From HK1 sp965215295 (GTDB lineage Bacteria > Pseudomonadota > Gammaproteobacteria > HK1): DNA of 64,000 nt. The translations under genes and the position numbers were made by a program. The number at the start of each line of letters is the position of its first letter. The stretch's first letter is position 1. Location of the stretch: NCBI GenBank assembly GCA_965215295.1, contig OZ244045.1, forward strand, positions 3,534,001 through 3,598,000, in the 5' to 3' direction. The notes beneath the pieces are model-generated. The model had not been told where the DNA came from. It saw nothing but the letters and a program-made list of their open reading frames with translations, and did not search any database. Below, in pieces: positions 17,231 through 26,248 of this stretch.

Positions 17231-17770
17231 CTACCGCTTCGGGCGTTTGACGTATCGGACCTTGACCGGACTTGCCAATGCCTGGATGGCCTCAGTCACA
17301 ATGTCTGGCAATTGGTCTATCGCTAACATTGCATCCAAATTCTTTGTGATTTTGTATGTGACTGACTGTCCCTCCGCCATGCGAACAAGACTGCCCGCCT
17401 TGCCTTCTGCAACAGCACCTTTACGCCACATATTAAAACAGATTTCATTCGGGCAGACGCCCAAACATAGAAGGAAGTCATATTGCCGGTCTAATCTGAC
17501 ATGATTGAACTGGAAGGTTCCGTTCGCCCCTAGCGAGGCAGTTTTAATCTCGAATCGCCGGTTGCCAATTCGCATGTCTGTCTTCGAGGTTCGGTTGCCA
17601 TTGCTTGTCTCTATACCGTGATTATCCAAGTAGCGGCGCACAAATTCTTCGCCGATTTCCCCTCGATTCGTGTTCCCCAAAGATCGATATCCGACAAGCG
17701 GTGAGCCTTGCCAAATATCTTGTGGCACCTGCTCTTTGATGACTTCAACAAACAAATCGACAGCGTTCAT
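17231..17770 (-). CDS. Putative type II restriction endonuclease (PD-(D/E)XK)
   Basis: 179 residues counted from ATG 17770, which overlaps the methyltransferase stop as ATGA; an in-frame ATG at 17785 is an alternative. The core has D65 and the pair E74-I-K76 in TDMRIGNRRFEIKTAS, the layout of a PD-(D/E)XK nuclease, with a helix containing GEIGEEFVRRYLDNHG before it. No subfamily or recognition site can be given. The location directly downstream of a DNA methyltransferase, in the same low-GC block, supports a restriction role. Confidence 0.72.
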   Translation of the reverse strand: MNAVDLFVEVIKEQVPQDIWQGSPLVGYRSLGNTNRGEIGEEFVRRYLDNHGIETSNGNRTSKTDMRIGNRRFEIKTASLGANGTFQFNHVRLDRQYDFLLCLGVCPNEICFNMWRKGAVAEGKAGSLVRMAEGQSVTYKITKNLDAMLAIDQLPDIVTEAIQALASPVKVRYVKRPKR

Positions 17771-18513
17771 AGCGGAGGTACCCAATGCCCCTTGCCCTTG
17801 GTGCGCTTCCAGAACACAAGGAAATATGAATGATTCTTTCGTGCATGGACTTGTCGAATTGTACGGCTTACACCTGGCTTGTTATTTCGCATCACAATAA
17901 ACAAATCTTCTGCAACATATCCAATCTCGGCATACATGCTCATAATTTCGACATGTGTGAAGCGTTGGCGATTGGCACAGACCTCATCCTGACATTTGAC
18001 AATCAAGACGCCGCGCTCCCGCAAGACGCGCCATGCCTCCCGTCCCGCGTCATGATATAGATCCAGGACCGCCTCATGATATTTGCTTTGTGTCCGGTTT
18101 CCGCTTGCATTGTTTCGATAGTGCACCTCGAACGGCTTATGTCCAGTATGGGCTGTTCCGCCCGGTGAATGCATATATGGAGGATCCAATACAACGCAAT
18201 CTATCGATTCATCGTTATATGGCAGATCGCGGCAATCAATACCATCCTGTATATCGGTTGCACGCAAGTCATATTCAGATTCCGGGATATGACGCCAGAA
18301 GACACCTTTCCCATACGTCACATCTGCGATAATACTTCCGGGCTTTACATAGAGACCAAGCACAAGAGGAAACACACTGTCGTTGCCGTCCGCGAAAGCA
18401 CTTTGCACAAGATCATTGGTCGGAATACCATTGCGAACCTTCCGACGCGGCGAAGACGATGTATATTCAACCGATGGGTCTGGAGCAAATAAATCAATAC
18501 CGATGGGTCTCAT
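17767..18513 (-). CDS. DNA methyltransferase of a type II restriction-modification pair
   Basis: 248 residues. The SAM-binding motif I region reads IIADVTYGKGVFW (62-73) and motif IV is DPPYMHS starting at residue 110, the DPPY form used by N6-adenine or N4-cytosine methyltransferases. A later block, AWRVLRERGVLIVKCQDEV, matches the region between motifs VI and VIII. The gene is markedly AT-richer than flanking chromosomal genes, suggesting recent transfer. It is transcribed first, with the nuclease coupled behind it, an order that lets methylation come before cleavage. Confidence 0.85.
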   Translation of the reverse strand: MRPIGIDLFAPDPSVEYTSSSPRRKVRNGIPTNDLVQSAFADGNDSVFPLVLGLYVKPGSIIADVTYGKGVFWRHIPESEYDLRATDIQDGIDCRDLPYNDESIDCVVLDPPYMHSPGGTAHTGHKPFEVHYRNNASGNRTQSKYHEAVLDLYHDAGREAWRVLRERGVLIVKCQDEVCANRQRFTHVEIMSMYAEIGYVAEDLFIVMRNNKPGVSRTIRQVHARKNHSYFLVFWKRTKGKGHWVPPL

Positions 18514-18714
18514 GTCAAACCTCCATTATTTACTCCGAGCGCTGGACGGACGGCCATCATCTGCAATCAGATCGCGGTAGCGCAGCCGTTGGTTTCCCTT
18601 CCTATCACACCCTTTTCGGCAGCGTCAATCATGCGCCCGATGCGGCCAAGGCATCCTTTCAGAATGCGCATAGAATCAAAGGGATGCGGATGACCGGAAC
18701 GTGCAGCCTCCGGC
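18514..18714. other. Gap upstream of the restriction-modification pair
   Basis: About 200 bases holding the promoter side of the methyltransferase and the 3' flank of yggS. No repeat of the tRNA end or other attachment-site sequence was found. Confidence 0.4.
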
Positions 18715-19395
18715 TCATCGCGGGCCGAAGATCGCGGTCCCTATCCGCACGATGGTGGCGCCCTCCGCGATGGCTGCCTCCAGATCGCCGGTCATGCCCA
18801 TCGAAAGGGTGTCGAGCTCGAGGCCCTTCGCGTTGAGTTCGTCGAGGATCTCGCGAAGCTGGCGGAAGGGGATGCGCTGGGTCTCGATGTCCGGCGACGG
18901 GCGGGGGATGGCCATCAGGCCGCGCAACCGCAGTCCGGGCAGATCGCGAACCATCCGGGCAAGGGACTCGACGTTCGCGGGCGGTACCCCCGACTTCGTC
19001 TCCTCCCCGCTCACGTTGACTTCGATGCACACCTCCAGCGGCTCCCGGCCGGCGGGGCGCTGGGCGGAGAGGCGCTTCGCGATCTTCTCCCGCTCGATGC
19101 AGTGGACCCAGTCGAAATGCGCCGCGATCGGCCGGGTCTTGTTCGACTGCACGGCGCCGATGAAGTGCCACGACACACCAGGCCCGGAGAGCGTCTCCAC
19201 CTTGGTCATCGCGTCCTGGAGGTGGTTCTCGCCGAAGGCGTGCTGACCGGCCGAAATGGCCGCCCGTACCGCCTCCGGGGGCTTGGTCTTGCTGACCGCG
19301 AGCAACGCGACCGAGCCCGGCTCCCGGTGGTAGCGCCGTTCGAGCTCGCCGATTCGGCGCCGAACCGCGTTCAGTGCTGTCCCGACGTCATGCAT
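18715..19395 (-). CDS. yggS: YggS-family PLP homeostasis protein
   Basis: 226 residues, the usual length. This cytosolic protein binds pyridoxal phosphate and buffers it; it has no known catalytic reaction. The PLP lysine lies in LLAVSKTKP near residue 36, followed by AFGENHLQDA, WHFIGAVQSNKTR and LSMGMTGDLEAAIAEGATIVRIGTAIFG, all family signatures. It is divergent from pilT with a 248-base gap, an arrangement common in Gammaproteobacteria. Confidence 0.95.
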   Translation of the reverse strand: MHDVGTALNAVRRRIGELERRYHREPGSVALLAVSKTKPPEAVRAAISAGQHAFGENHLQDAMTKVETLSGPGVSWHFIGAVQSNKTRPIAAHFDWVHCIEREKIAKRLSAQRPAGREPLEVCIEVNVSGEETKSGVPPANVESLARMVRDLPGLRLRGLMAIPRPSPDIETQRIPFRQLREILDELNAKGLELDTLSMGMTGDLEAAIAEGATIVRIGTAIFGPR

Positions 19396-19643
19396 CGCGA
19401 TGTACTCGCCAGCGCGTGGGAGGTGAGGGTACGGCAGCGCTCCACGGACGGGACATTTTCCTACACGAGACGCGCTTTCGGCGAATTTCCGTGCGGTCCT
19501 CGAACCGCTAGGTTCCTCTCCGAATCGGGGCGGCCCCGGGACGGTATCGGCGCGAGCCCCGCGAGTCGGCGGGGCGGGGCCTGGGCCCGGGGACCGTTGC
19601 CCGGCTCGCTCATGGTGGCTTCCCTCCCCAAGGAGATGAACGA

Positions 19644-20690
19644 ATGGACATCGGTGAACTGCTTGCCTTCGGAGTGGAGAACGGCGCGTCCGACCTCCAT
19701 CTCTCGGCCGGGCTCCCGCCCATGCTCCGGGTCGACGGTGACCTGCGCCGCATCGGAACCCCGGAGCTCGATCACCCGGCGGTGCTCGGCCTCGTCCGCG
19801 CCGTCATGAACGATGCGCAGCGCAAGGACTACCAGGAGCGGCTGGAGGTCGACTTCTCGTTCGAGATCCCCGGCCTTGCCCGCTTTCGCGCGAACGCCTT
19901 CAACCAGCACCGGGGCGCCGGGGCGGTGTTCCGCACCATCCCTTCGAGGGTGCTGTCCCTGGAGGCGCTGAAGGCGCCGGCCATCTTCAGGGACATCGCG
20001 GATACGCCGCGCGGCGTGGTGCTCGTCACCGGGCCGACCGGTTCCGGCAAGTCGACGACCCTGGCCGCGATGATCGACCACAAGAACGCGACCGAGCGCG
20101 GACACATCCTGACCATCGAGGATCCGATCGAGTTCGTCCATCGGAGCAAGCACTGCCTCGTCAGCCAGCGCGAGGTCCATCGGCACACGCTCGGCTTCGA
20201 CGAGGCGCTGCGCTCGGCCCTGCGCGAGGACCCGGACGTGATCCTCGTCGGCGAGATGCGCGACCCGGAGACGATCCGCCTCGCCCTGACCGCGGCCGAG
20301 ACCGGCCACCTCGTGTTCGGCACCCTGCACACGAGCTCCGCCGCCAAGACCATCGACCGCATCGTGGACGTGTTCCCGGCGGCGGAGAAGGACATGGTCC
20401 GGGCGATGCTCTCGGAGTCGCTCCGGGCGGTCATCTCCCAGACGCTGCTCAAGAAGCGGGGCGGCGGGCGTGTCGCCGCCCATGAGGTCATGGTCGGGAC
20501 CCCGGCGATCAGGAACCTCATCCGCGAGAACCGGATTGCCCAGATGTACTCGGCGATCCAGACCGGACAGCAGTTCGGCATGCGCACCCTCGACCAGACC
20601 CTCGCCGCGCTCGTTCGCGAGGGAGTGGTGTCCGGAGAGGCGGCCCGGCAGGCCGCGGTGAACAAGGACGCCCTGATCGAGGCGCGTTGA
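19644..20690 (+). CDS. pilT: Type IV pilus retraction ATPase PilT
   Basis: 348 residues, full length. Hexameric cytoplasmic ATPase that retracts type IV pili. The N-terminus MDIGELLAFGVENGASDLHL matches PilT. The Walker A motif is GPTGSGKSTT, followed by the Asp box, a Walker B region in LREDPDVILVGEMRDPETI, and the His box GHLVFGTLHTSSAAKTIDRI. The retraction signature AIRNLIRENR is present near the C-terminus. The start has AAGGAG upstream. No other pilus gene is in the window. Confidence 0.95.
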   Translation: MDIGELLAFGVENGASDLHLSAGLPPMLRVDGDLRRIGTPELDHPAVLGLVRAVMNDAQRKDYQERLEVDFSFEIPGLARFRANAFNQHRGAGAVFRTIPSRVLSLEALKAPAIFRDIADTPRGVVLVTGPTGSGKSTTLAAMIDHKNATERGHILTIEDPIEFVHRSKHCLVSQREVHRHTLGFDEALRSALREDPDVILVGEMRDPETIRLALTAAETGHLVFGTLHTSSAAKTIDRIVDVFPAAEKDMVRAMLSESLRAVISQTLLKKRGGGRVAAHEVMVGTPAIRNLIRENRIAQMYSAIQTGQQFGMRTLDQTLAALVREGVVSGEAARQAAVNKDALIEAR

Positions 20691-20795
20691 CGCGGTGACC
20701 GAATTGCGACGCTGGGCGAGTCCGATGCGCTATTCTCGCCGTCCGTCGGCCGGGCACGCGAGTGCGAGTGCCGGGGTGCGAGAAATGCCGTGAAG

Positions 20796-21647
20796 ATGAC
20801 TCGGGAAGAGTTCCTGCGGTGGGAACACAAGGCAATCACGTTGCTCGGCATGTCCGGGATCGGCAAGACGACGCTCTCGAACAAGCTCCCGAAGAGCGAC
20901 TGGTTCCACTACTCGGGGGACTACCGTATCGGCACCCGGTACCTCGAAGAGCCGATCGTCGACAACGTCAAGCGCGCGGCCATGCAGGTGCCGTTCCTGC
21001 GCACCCTCCTTTGCAGCGACTCCATCTACATCGGCAGCAACATCACCGTCCACAACCTGGAGCCGCTTTCGACCTTTCTCGGCAAGGTGGGGGATGCGTC
21101 GAAAGGCGGTCTCGCCTGCGAGGAGTTCCTCGCGCGCCAGCGCCTGCACCGCGAGGCGGAGATCAGCGCGATGCGCGACGTGGCCGCGTTCGTCGAGAAG
21201 GCGCGCGACATCTATGACTACGCTCATTTCGTCAACGACGCGGGCGGCAGCGTCTGCGAGCTCGACGACCCCGGGACGATGGAGTTGCTCGCCGCCCATA
21301 CGATGATCGTGTACATCCGCGCCGACGAGGGCATGGAGCAGGAGCTCATCCGCCGCCAGCGGAGCCATCCGAAGCCGCTCTACTACGGGGAGCCGTTCTT
21401 CCGCCGCTCGCTCGCCCGGTACCTGGAGACGGAGGAGCCCACCTCCCCCGAGTCCATCGATCCGGATCGGTTCGTGCGCTGGATCTTCCCCCGGCTCGTC
21501 GAACACCGCCGGCCCCTCTACGAAGGGATCGCCTCCGCCCATGGCTACGCCGTCACCGCCGCGGACGCGGAGACGGTGCGCGACGATCGGGACTTCATCG
21601 AGCTCGTGGCCCGCGCCATCGCCGCCGAAACGGATGCCGCCGCCTGA
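20796..21647 (+). CDS. P-loop NTPase/kinase-like protein beside metA
   Basis: About 283 residues. The N-terminus has a kinase-type Walker A, GMSGIGKTTL (19-28), after a short strand AITLL. The rest includes DYRIGTRYLEEPIVDNVKRA and FVNDAGGSVCELDDPGTMEL, the latter resembling the acidic motif of small-molecule kinases. Substrate unknown. It ends seven bases before metA, so the two are likely cotranscribed, and the link to methionine or homoserine metabolism is by context only. The start may be ATG 20796 or the GTG two codons before it. Confidence 0.7.
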   Translation: MTREEFLRWEHKAITLLGMSGIGKTTLSNKLPKSDWFHYSGDYRIGTRYLEEPIVDNVKRAAMQVPFLRTLLCSDSIYIGSNITVHNLEPLSTFLGKVGDASKGGLACEEFLARQRLHREAEISAMRDVAAFVEKARDIYDYAHFVNDAGGSVCELDDPGTMELLAAHTMIVYIRADEGMEQELIRRQRSHPKPLYYGEPFFRRSLARYLETEEPTSPESIDPDRFVRWIFPRLVEHRRPLYEGIASAHGYAVTAADAETVRDDRDFIELVARAIAAETDAAA

Positions 21648-21654
21648 GCTCCGG

Positions 21655-22728
21655 ATGCCTCTCGTCGCCCATTCCGACCTGCCGAGCTTCGAGCGGCTGC
21701 GCTCGACCGGACAGGAAGTGCTGTCGCTCGAACGCGCCCGGCGCCAGGACATCCGGGAGCTGCACGTCGGACTGCTCAACATGATGCCGGACGCGGCGAT
21801 CGAGGCGACCGAGCGCCAGTTCATGCGCCTCGTCGGATCCTGCAACCGGATCGCGCAGATCCACGTGCACCCGTTTGCGGTCGATGCCGGCGCGCGCGGC
21901 CCGCGGGCGCGCGACTACCTCGACCGCTACTACGAATCGTTCGCCGACGTGCGCGCCACCGGCCTCGACGCCCTCGTCATCTCCGGAGCGAATCCGGCGC
22001 AGCCGGAGCTGGAGAACGAGCCGTTCTGGGACCCTCTCGTCGAAGTCATGGAATGGGCGGCCGGGCATGTCTGCTCGGTGGTGTGCTCGTGCCTGGCGAC
22101 GCATGCCTGCCTGAAGCATTTCCATGGCATCGCGCGCCGGCGCTGCCTTCCCGACAAGCGCTGGGGCGTGTACGAGCATCGCAACCTCGCCAGCCATCCG
22201 TTGCTCGCGAACCTGAACACCCGTTTCGATGCGCCGCACTCGCACGTCTACGAGGTCACGCGCACGGACGTCGAGTCGGTCGGCGTCCGGGTACTGAGCG
22301 AGAGCGAAGAGGCGGGCATCCATCTCGCGGTGAGTCCGGACGGCTTCCGTTTCGTGTTCTTCCAGGGCCACCCCGAATACGACAAGGCAAGCCTCGCAAA
22401 GGAGTACAAGCGCGAGGTGGCCCGCTTCGCCGCCGGCGAACGCGAGGCCTATCCGCCGTATCCGGAGCGCTACTTCGCCGCCGCGGCCCGTGCGATGCTC
22501 GATCGCCATCGCGACCGGGTGGTCGAAGCGAAGGCGCGCAACGCGGCGCCGCCGGCGTTTCCGGACGCCGAGCTGGAGCCGCGGCTCGACAACACCTGGA
22601 CGGATACCGGCAAGGGGATGTTCAACAACTGGCTGGGACTCGTCTACCAGCTCACCGATGTCGATCGGCAGAAGCCGCTCATGGCAAATCTCGATCCGGA
22701 CGATCCACTGGGACTCAAGGACACATGA
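21655..22728 (+). CDS. metA: Homoserine O-succinyltransferase (MetA family)
   Basis: 357 residues, starting MPLVAHSDLPSFERL, the usual beginning of the family. It acylates homoserine as the first committed step of methionine synthesis. Visible features are LHVGLLNMMPDAAIEATERQ, the nucleophile cysteine region SVVCSCLATHACL, and the catalytic His/Glu in FFQGHPEYDKASLAKEYKRE. It ends TDVDRQKPLMANLDPDDPLG. Whether the acyl donor is succinyl- or acetyl-CoA cannot be settled by eye. The stop overlaps the next small gene by ATGA. No methionine riboswitch was seen upstream. Confidence 0.9.
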   Translation: MPLVAHSDLPSFERLRSTGQEVLSLERARRQDIRELHVGLLNMMPDAAIEATERQFMRLVGSCNRIAQIHVHPFAVDAGARGPRARDYLDRYYESFADVRATGLDALVISGANPAQPELENEPFWDPLVEVMEWAAGHVCSVVCSCLATHACLKHFHGIARRRCLPDKRWGVYEHRNLASHPLLANLNTRFDAPHSHVYEVTRTDVESVGVRVLSESEEAGIHLAVSPDGFRFVFFQGHPEYDKASLAKEYKREVARFAAGEREAYPPYPERYFAAAARAMLDRHRDRVVEAKARNAAPPAFPDAELEPRLDNTWTDTGKGMFNNWLGLVYQLTDVDRQKPLMANLDPDDPLGLKDT

Positions 22729-23063
22729 ACCGACCAGCAAGGAAGAGACCTCGAACACTGCCGAGACCGCGAACGCTCGCGGTTGCCACCCTCGCGGTAC
22801 TCGTCACGAGCGCGGCGGCGGACTCGAATTTCCCCGGCGGCTATCCCGCTCCCGGCTGCGGAGACCGGCCGGAAGTCCCCGAGCGCCCGGAAAAATTCGA
22901 GACCGAGGAGGCGATCGCGAGGTACAACGCGAAGGTCGACGCCTACAACGCTTCCATGGAGCGCCTCGTGGAGTGCACCCGCGAGTACGTGGCCAACGCG
23001 GCGGCCGACATCGAGCGGATCCGGAAGCTGTCCCGCGAAGCGATCGACAAGCTGAACCGGTAG
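22725..23063 (+). CDS. Small secreted protein, hypothetical
   Basis: 112 residues. The basic N-terminus and hydrophobic stretch LAVATLAVLVTSAAADS form a signal peptide, with cleavage probably after ASA-like AAA. The mature part has two cysteines (GCGDRPEVPERPEKFETEEA and LVECTREY) and is otherwise a charged helix. It overlaps the stop of metA by four bases and may simply ride on its transcript. No function is recognised. Confidence 0.65.
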   Translation: MNRPARKRPRTLPRPRTLAVATLAVLVTSAAADSNFPGGYPAPGCGDRPEVPERPEKFETEEAIARYNAKVDAYNASMERLVECTREYVANAAADIERIRKLSREAIDKLNR

Positions 23064-23150
23064 CCGCGTCGCGTGCCGGGCGCCGGCGGCCGCGGCTCGC
23101 GCGGCCGTGTTCGCGCCGGGTGCGCTCGATCCGGATTCGGGAGGAGGTCG

Positions 23151-24332
23151 ATGCGGCAGGCACACAGGATGTCGGTGCTCGGCACCGAGACCGCGTTCGA
23201 GGTTCTCGCCCGGGCCGAGGCGCTCGCGCGTGAAGGGCGCGACATCATCAATCTCGGCATCGGGCAGCCGGACTTCAGGACTCCGCCGCACATCGTCGAG
23301 GCGGGGGCCAGGGCGCTGCGCGACGGGCACCACGGCTATACCCCGTCTCCCGGAATCCCGCCGATCCGCGAGGCGGTCGCGGCGGATATCGCGCGTCACC
23401 GTGGCGTCGAGGTGCACCCCGACCGGATCGTCGTCGTCCCCGGCGGCAAGGTGACGATGTTCTTCGCGATGATGATGTTCGGCGAGCCGGGGGCGGAGAT
23501 CCTCTACCCGAACCCCGGCTTCCCCATCTACGAGTCCGCGATCCGTTTCAGCGGCGCCGCCGCGGTGCCGATCCCGCTGCTGGAGGACGAGGACTTCTCG
23601 TTCGACCCCGACGAGGTGCTCTCGCTCGTCACTCCGCGCACCCGGCTCCTCGTCGTCAACTCCCCCGCCAACCCCACCGGCGGCGCGATTCCGCGCGAGG
23701 CGCTGGACCGGCTGGTCGCGGGCCTCGTCGAGCATCCGCACGTCGCGATCCTGAGCGACGAGATCTACGCCCGCATGACCTACGACGGCCGCGAACACAC
23801 GAGCCTGCTGGGGTACCCCGAGATCGCCGACCGCCTGATCCTGCTCGACGGCTGGAGCAAGACCTACGCGATGACCGGATGGCGGCTGGGCTACGCGGTG
23901 TGGCCGGAATCGCTGGTCGAGGGCGCGACCCGGCTGGCGGTGAACTGCCACTCCTGCGTGAACGCCTCCGCGCAGTACGCGGGCATCGCCGCGCTGGAAG
24001 GCCCGCAGGACAGCGTCGGCGAGATGGTCGCCGCCTTCGACGAAAGAAGGGAGGTGATCGTGGACGGTCTGAACGCGCTGCCCGGCGTCACCTGCCGCCG
24101 TCCCGGCGGCGCGTTCTATGCGTTCCCGAACGTCACCGGAACCGGGACGTCGAGCGACGCCCTCCAGCGCCGCATGCTCGAAGAAGCGGGGGTCGCGGTG
24201 ATCTCCGGCACCAGCTTCGGCGCGTTCGGGGAGGGGTACCTGCGGTTCTCGTACGCCAACAGCACCGGGAACATCCGGCGAGCGCTGGAACGGATGGGGG
24301 AGCTGCTCGATGGTTCCGGCGGTCCGGGGTGA
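23151..24332 (+). CDS. Class I PLP aminotransferase
   Basis: 393 residues, fold-type I. Motifs are NLGIGQPDFRTP, VNSPANPTGGAIP, LSDEIYARMTYDG, and the PLP lysine in LLDGWSKTYAMTGWRLGYAV, with the substrate arginine in YLRFSYANS near the end. It differs from the 4.6 kb aspartate aminotransferase (WSK versus LSK, fewer inserts) and may act on aromatic, branched or other amino acids; the substrate is not clear. The start ATG 23151 follows GAGGAGG. The last codons run into a 22-base tandem repeat. Confidence 0.85.
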   Translation: MRQAHRMSVLGTETAFEVLARAEALAREGRDIINLGIGQPDFRTPPHIVEAGARALRDGHHGYTPSPGIPPIREAVAADIARHRGVEVHPDRIVVVPGGKVTMFFAMMMFGEPGAEILYPNPGFPIYESAIRFSGAAAVPIPLLEDEDFSFDPDEVLSLVTPRTRLLVVNSPANPTGGAIPREALDRLVAGLVEHPHVAILSDEIYARMTYDGREHTSLLGYPEIADRLILLDGWSKTYAMTGWRLGYAVWPESLVEGATRLAVNCHSCVNASAQYAGIAALEGPQDSVGEMVAAFDERREVIVDGLNALPGVTCRRPGGAFYAFPNVTGTGTSSDALQRRMLEEAGVAVISGTSFGAFGEGYLRFSYANSTGNIRRALERMGELLDGSGGPG

Positions 24333-24381
24333 CGATGCCGGCGGTCCGGGGTGACGATGCCGGCGGTCCGGGGTGACGATG
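24316..24381. repeat. Three tandem copies of a 22-bp unit
   Basis: The unit CCGGCGGTCCGGGGTGACGA followed by TG repeats exactly three times with a 22-base period. The first copy includes the stop codon of the aminotransferase. It lies directly before the conserved leader (24379-24454) that is also found at 28691. Confidence 0.9.
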
Positions 24382-24454
24382 GACGCCCCCGGACCGGTGT
24401 GCGATCGTGGCCGCGAAGCGGAGGAGCGACGAACCTGCGAGCACGACCCCCCCG

Positions 24455-25996
24455 ATGAACCTCGCCGCCTTCATGCGCCACGCGGCCATCGCCGAGCCCG
24501 ACCGCGAGGCGGTCTGCGTCGGCCGCGCGTGCTGGGCGACCTACGGCAGGCTCGGGGCGCGCACCGCGTCGATCGCGGCGGCGCTTCGCGCCCGGGGGTG
24601 CGCGCCGGGCGCCTGCGTCGCGCTCGCGATGACCAACTGTCCGCAGTTCTTCGAGACGCTCTTCGGCGCATGGCACGCCGGCCTGGTGGCGGTCCCCGTC
24701 AACGCGAAGCTCCATCCGAACGAGTTCGCCTGGATCCTCGACCACTCCAGGGCCAGGATCTGCTTCACGACGCCGGACCTGGTCGAGAGCATCGCCGGGC
24801 TCGCTGACGAGATCGATACCCTCGAGGCCGTCGTCAGCGTCGGCGACCCCGCCTACGAGGCGATGGCGACCGGTCCCGGCATGGACATGGCGCCCGCCGC
24901 CCCGACCGATCCCGCGTGGCTGTTCTACACGAGCGGCACCACCGGGCGGCCGAAGGGCGCGACCCTGACCCACCGGGTCCTCATGGCCATGACCATGGCC
25001 TACTTCGCCGACATCGACCACGTCGAGCCCGGCGACGCGCTCATCCAGGCCGCGCCGGTCTCGCACGGTTCGGGCATGTTCTCGCTCCCGCACGTCGCCA
25101 GGGCGGCGTGCAACGTCATTCCGGAGAGCGGGCGCTTCGCTCCGGACGAGATCTTCTCGATCGTGAACGCGCGCGAAGGGGTGAGCTTCTTCGCGGCGCC
25201 GACGATGATCACGCGCCTGCTGAACGCCCCCGGCGCCGGCGACATGAACCCCGCGAACCTCAAGACCATCACCTACGGCGGCGGCCCGATGTACGTCGCG
25301 GATCTGCGCAGGGCGCTGGAGATGTGGGGTCCCCGGCTCTACCAGCTCTTCGCGCAGGGCGAAGCGCCGATGACGGTCACCGGACTCTCCAGGCGCCACC
25401 ACGCGATGGCGGATCATCCGCGCCACGAGGACTGGCTCGCCTCGGTCGGCTTTCCGCGCACCGGGGTCGAGGTGCGGGTGGTGGACGAGGACGACGCCGA
25501 CCTTCCGCCCGGAGAGCCGGGGGAGATCCTCGCCCGGGGCGACGTCGTCATGGCCGGGTACTGGCGCGACCCCGAGGCGACGGCGCGCACCCTGCGCGGC
25601 GGCTGGCTCCACACGGGCGACGCCGGGACTCTCGATGCGACCGGGTTCGTGACGCTGAGGGATCGCATCAAGGACATGATCATCAGCGGCGGCAGCAACA
25701 TCTATCCGCGCGAGATCGAAGAGGTGCTGCTCCGCCACGAGGCGGTGCTCGAAGCGTCGGTGGTCGGCCGCCCGCATCCGGAATGGGGCGAGGAGGTCGT
25801 GGCGTTCGTGGTCGAGCGCGAGGGCCAGCGCGCCGAGGACGCCGCGCTCGACCGGCTCTGCCTCGACCACATCGCCCGGTTCAAGCGCCCGCGGCGCTAC
25901 CTGCGCATCGGCTCCCTGCCCAAGAACAACTACGGCAAGGTGCTCAAGACGGCGTTGCGCGAGCGGCTTGCCGCCGGCGGAGGATCCTCGCGATGA
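24455..25996 (+). CDS. AMP-forming acyl-CoA synthetase
   Basis: 513 residues of the ANL superfamily; activates a carboxylic acid to its CoA thioester with ATP. The P-loop is YTSGTTGRPKGATLTH. Other core motifs are KTITYGGGPMYVADL, YQLFAQGEAPMTVT, GYWRDPEATARTL with GWLHTGDAGTLD, and the catalytic lysine region LPKNNYGKVLKTALRE. The start is ATG 24455; the reading frame extends further upstream without family similarity. The stop overlaps a truncated thiolase start. Its partner genes thiolase, DUF35 and crotonase now lie 2.8 kb away, past an insertion. Substrate unknown. Confidence 0.88.
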   Translation: MNLAAFMRHAAIAEPDREAVCVGRACWATYGRLGARTASIAAALRARGCAPGACVALAMTNCPQFFETLFGAWHAGLVAVPVNAKLHPNEFAWILDHSRARICFTTPDLVESIAGLADEIDTLEAVVSVGDPAYEAMATGPGMDMAPAAPTDPAWLFYTSGTTGRPKGATLTHRVLMAMTMAYFADIDHVEPGDALIQAAPVSHGSGMFSLPHVARAACNVIPESGRFAPDEIFSIVNAREGVSFFAAPTMITRLLNAPGAGDMNPANLKTITYGGGPMYVADLRRALEMWGPRLYQLFAQGEAPMTVTGLSRRHHAMADHPRHEDWLASVGFPRTGVEVRVVDEDDADLPPGEPGEILARGDVVMAGYWRDPEATARTLRGGWLHTGDAGTLDATGFVTLRDRIKDMIISGGSNIYPREIEEVLLRHEAVLEASVVGRPHPEWGEEVVAFVVEREGQRAEDAALDRLCLDHIARFKRPRRYLRIGSLPKNNYGKVLKTALRERLAAGGGSSR

Positions 25997-26070
25997 GAGC
26001 GGTATCCGTTGCCGGGGCCGGCTCGACCCGCTCCGGGCGCCACGACGGGACGGCGATCGACGATAGCGGC
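25993..26070 (+). pseudogene. Relic of the 5' end of the thiolase gene
   Basis: Beginning with an ATG that overlaps the CoA ligase stop, the first 25 codons (MRAVSVAGAGSTRSG on to TAIDD) match the start of the intact thiolase at 28815 (MRDVSIVGVGSTRFG on to TAIDD). After about 26068 the similarity stops and unrelated sequence leads to the aconitase-X gene. This shows that ligase and thiolase were once adjacent. Confidence 0.85.
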
Positions 26071-26248
26071 GACCCGTCTTCGCGCCCCTGTCCCCAAGGC
26101 CGCGTCCCACGCCACGTCTCGCGGGATAGCCGTTCCGGCAACGATCCCGGGCTGTTCCCCCCGGACGTGGTCGAAGCACGTTCCCGGCCGGAGCCCAGCT
26201 ACCTGCCGGTGGAGAAGGCCCACGCCCGCGTCCCGCTCCCGAACCGAC

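Noticed and set aside
21648..21655. SAM or other riboswitch upstream of metA
   Set aside because: Only seven bases separate metA from the upstream gene, and no kink-turn or other riboswitch core was seen before the P-loop gene.
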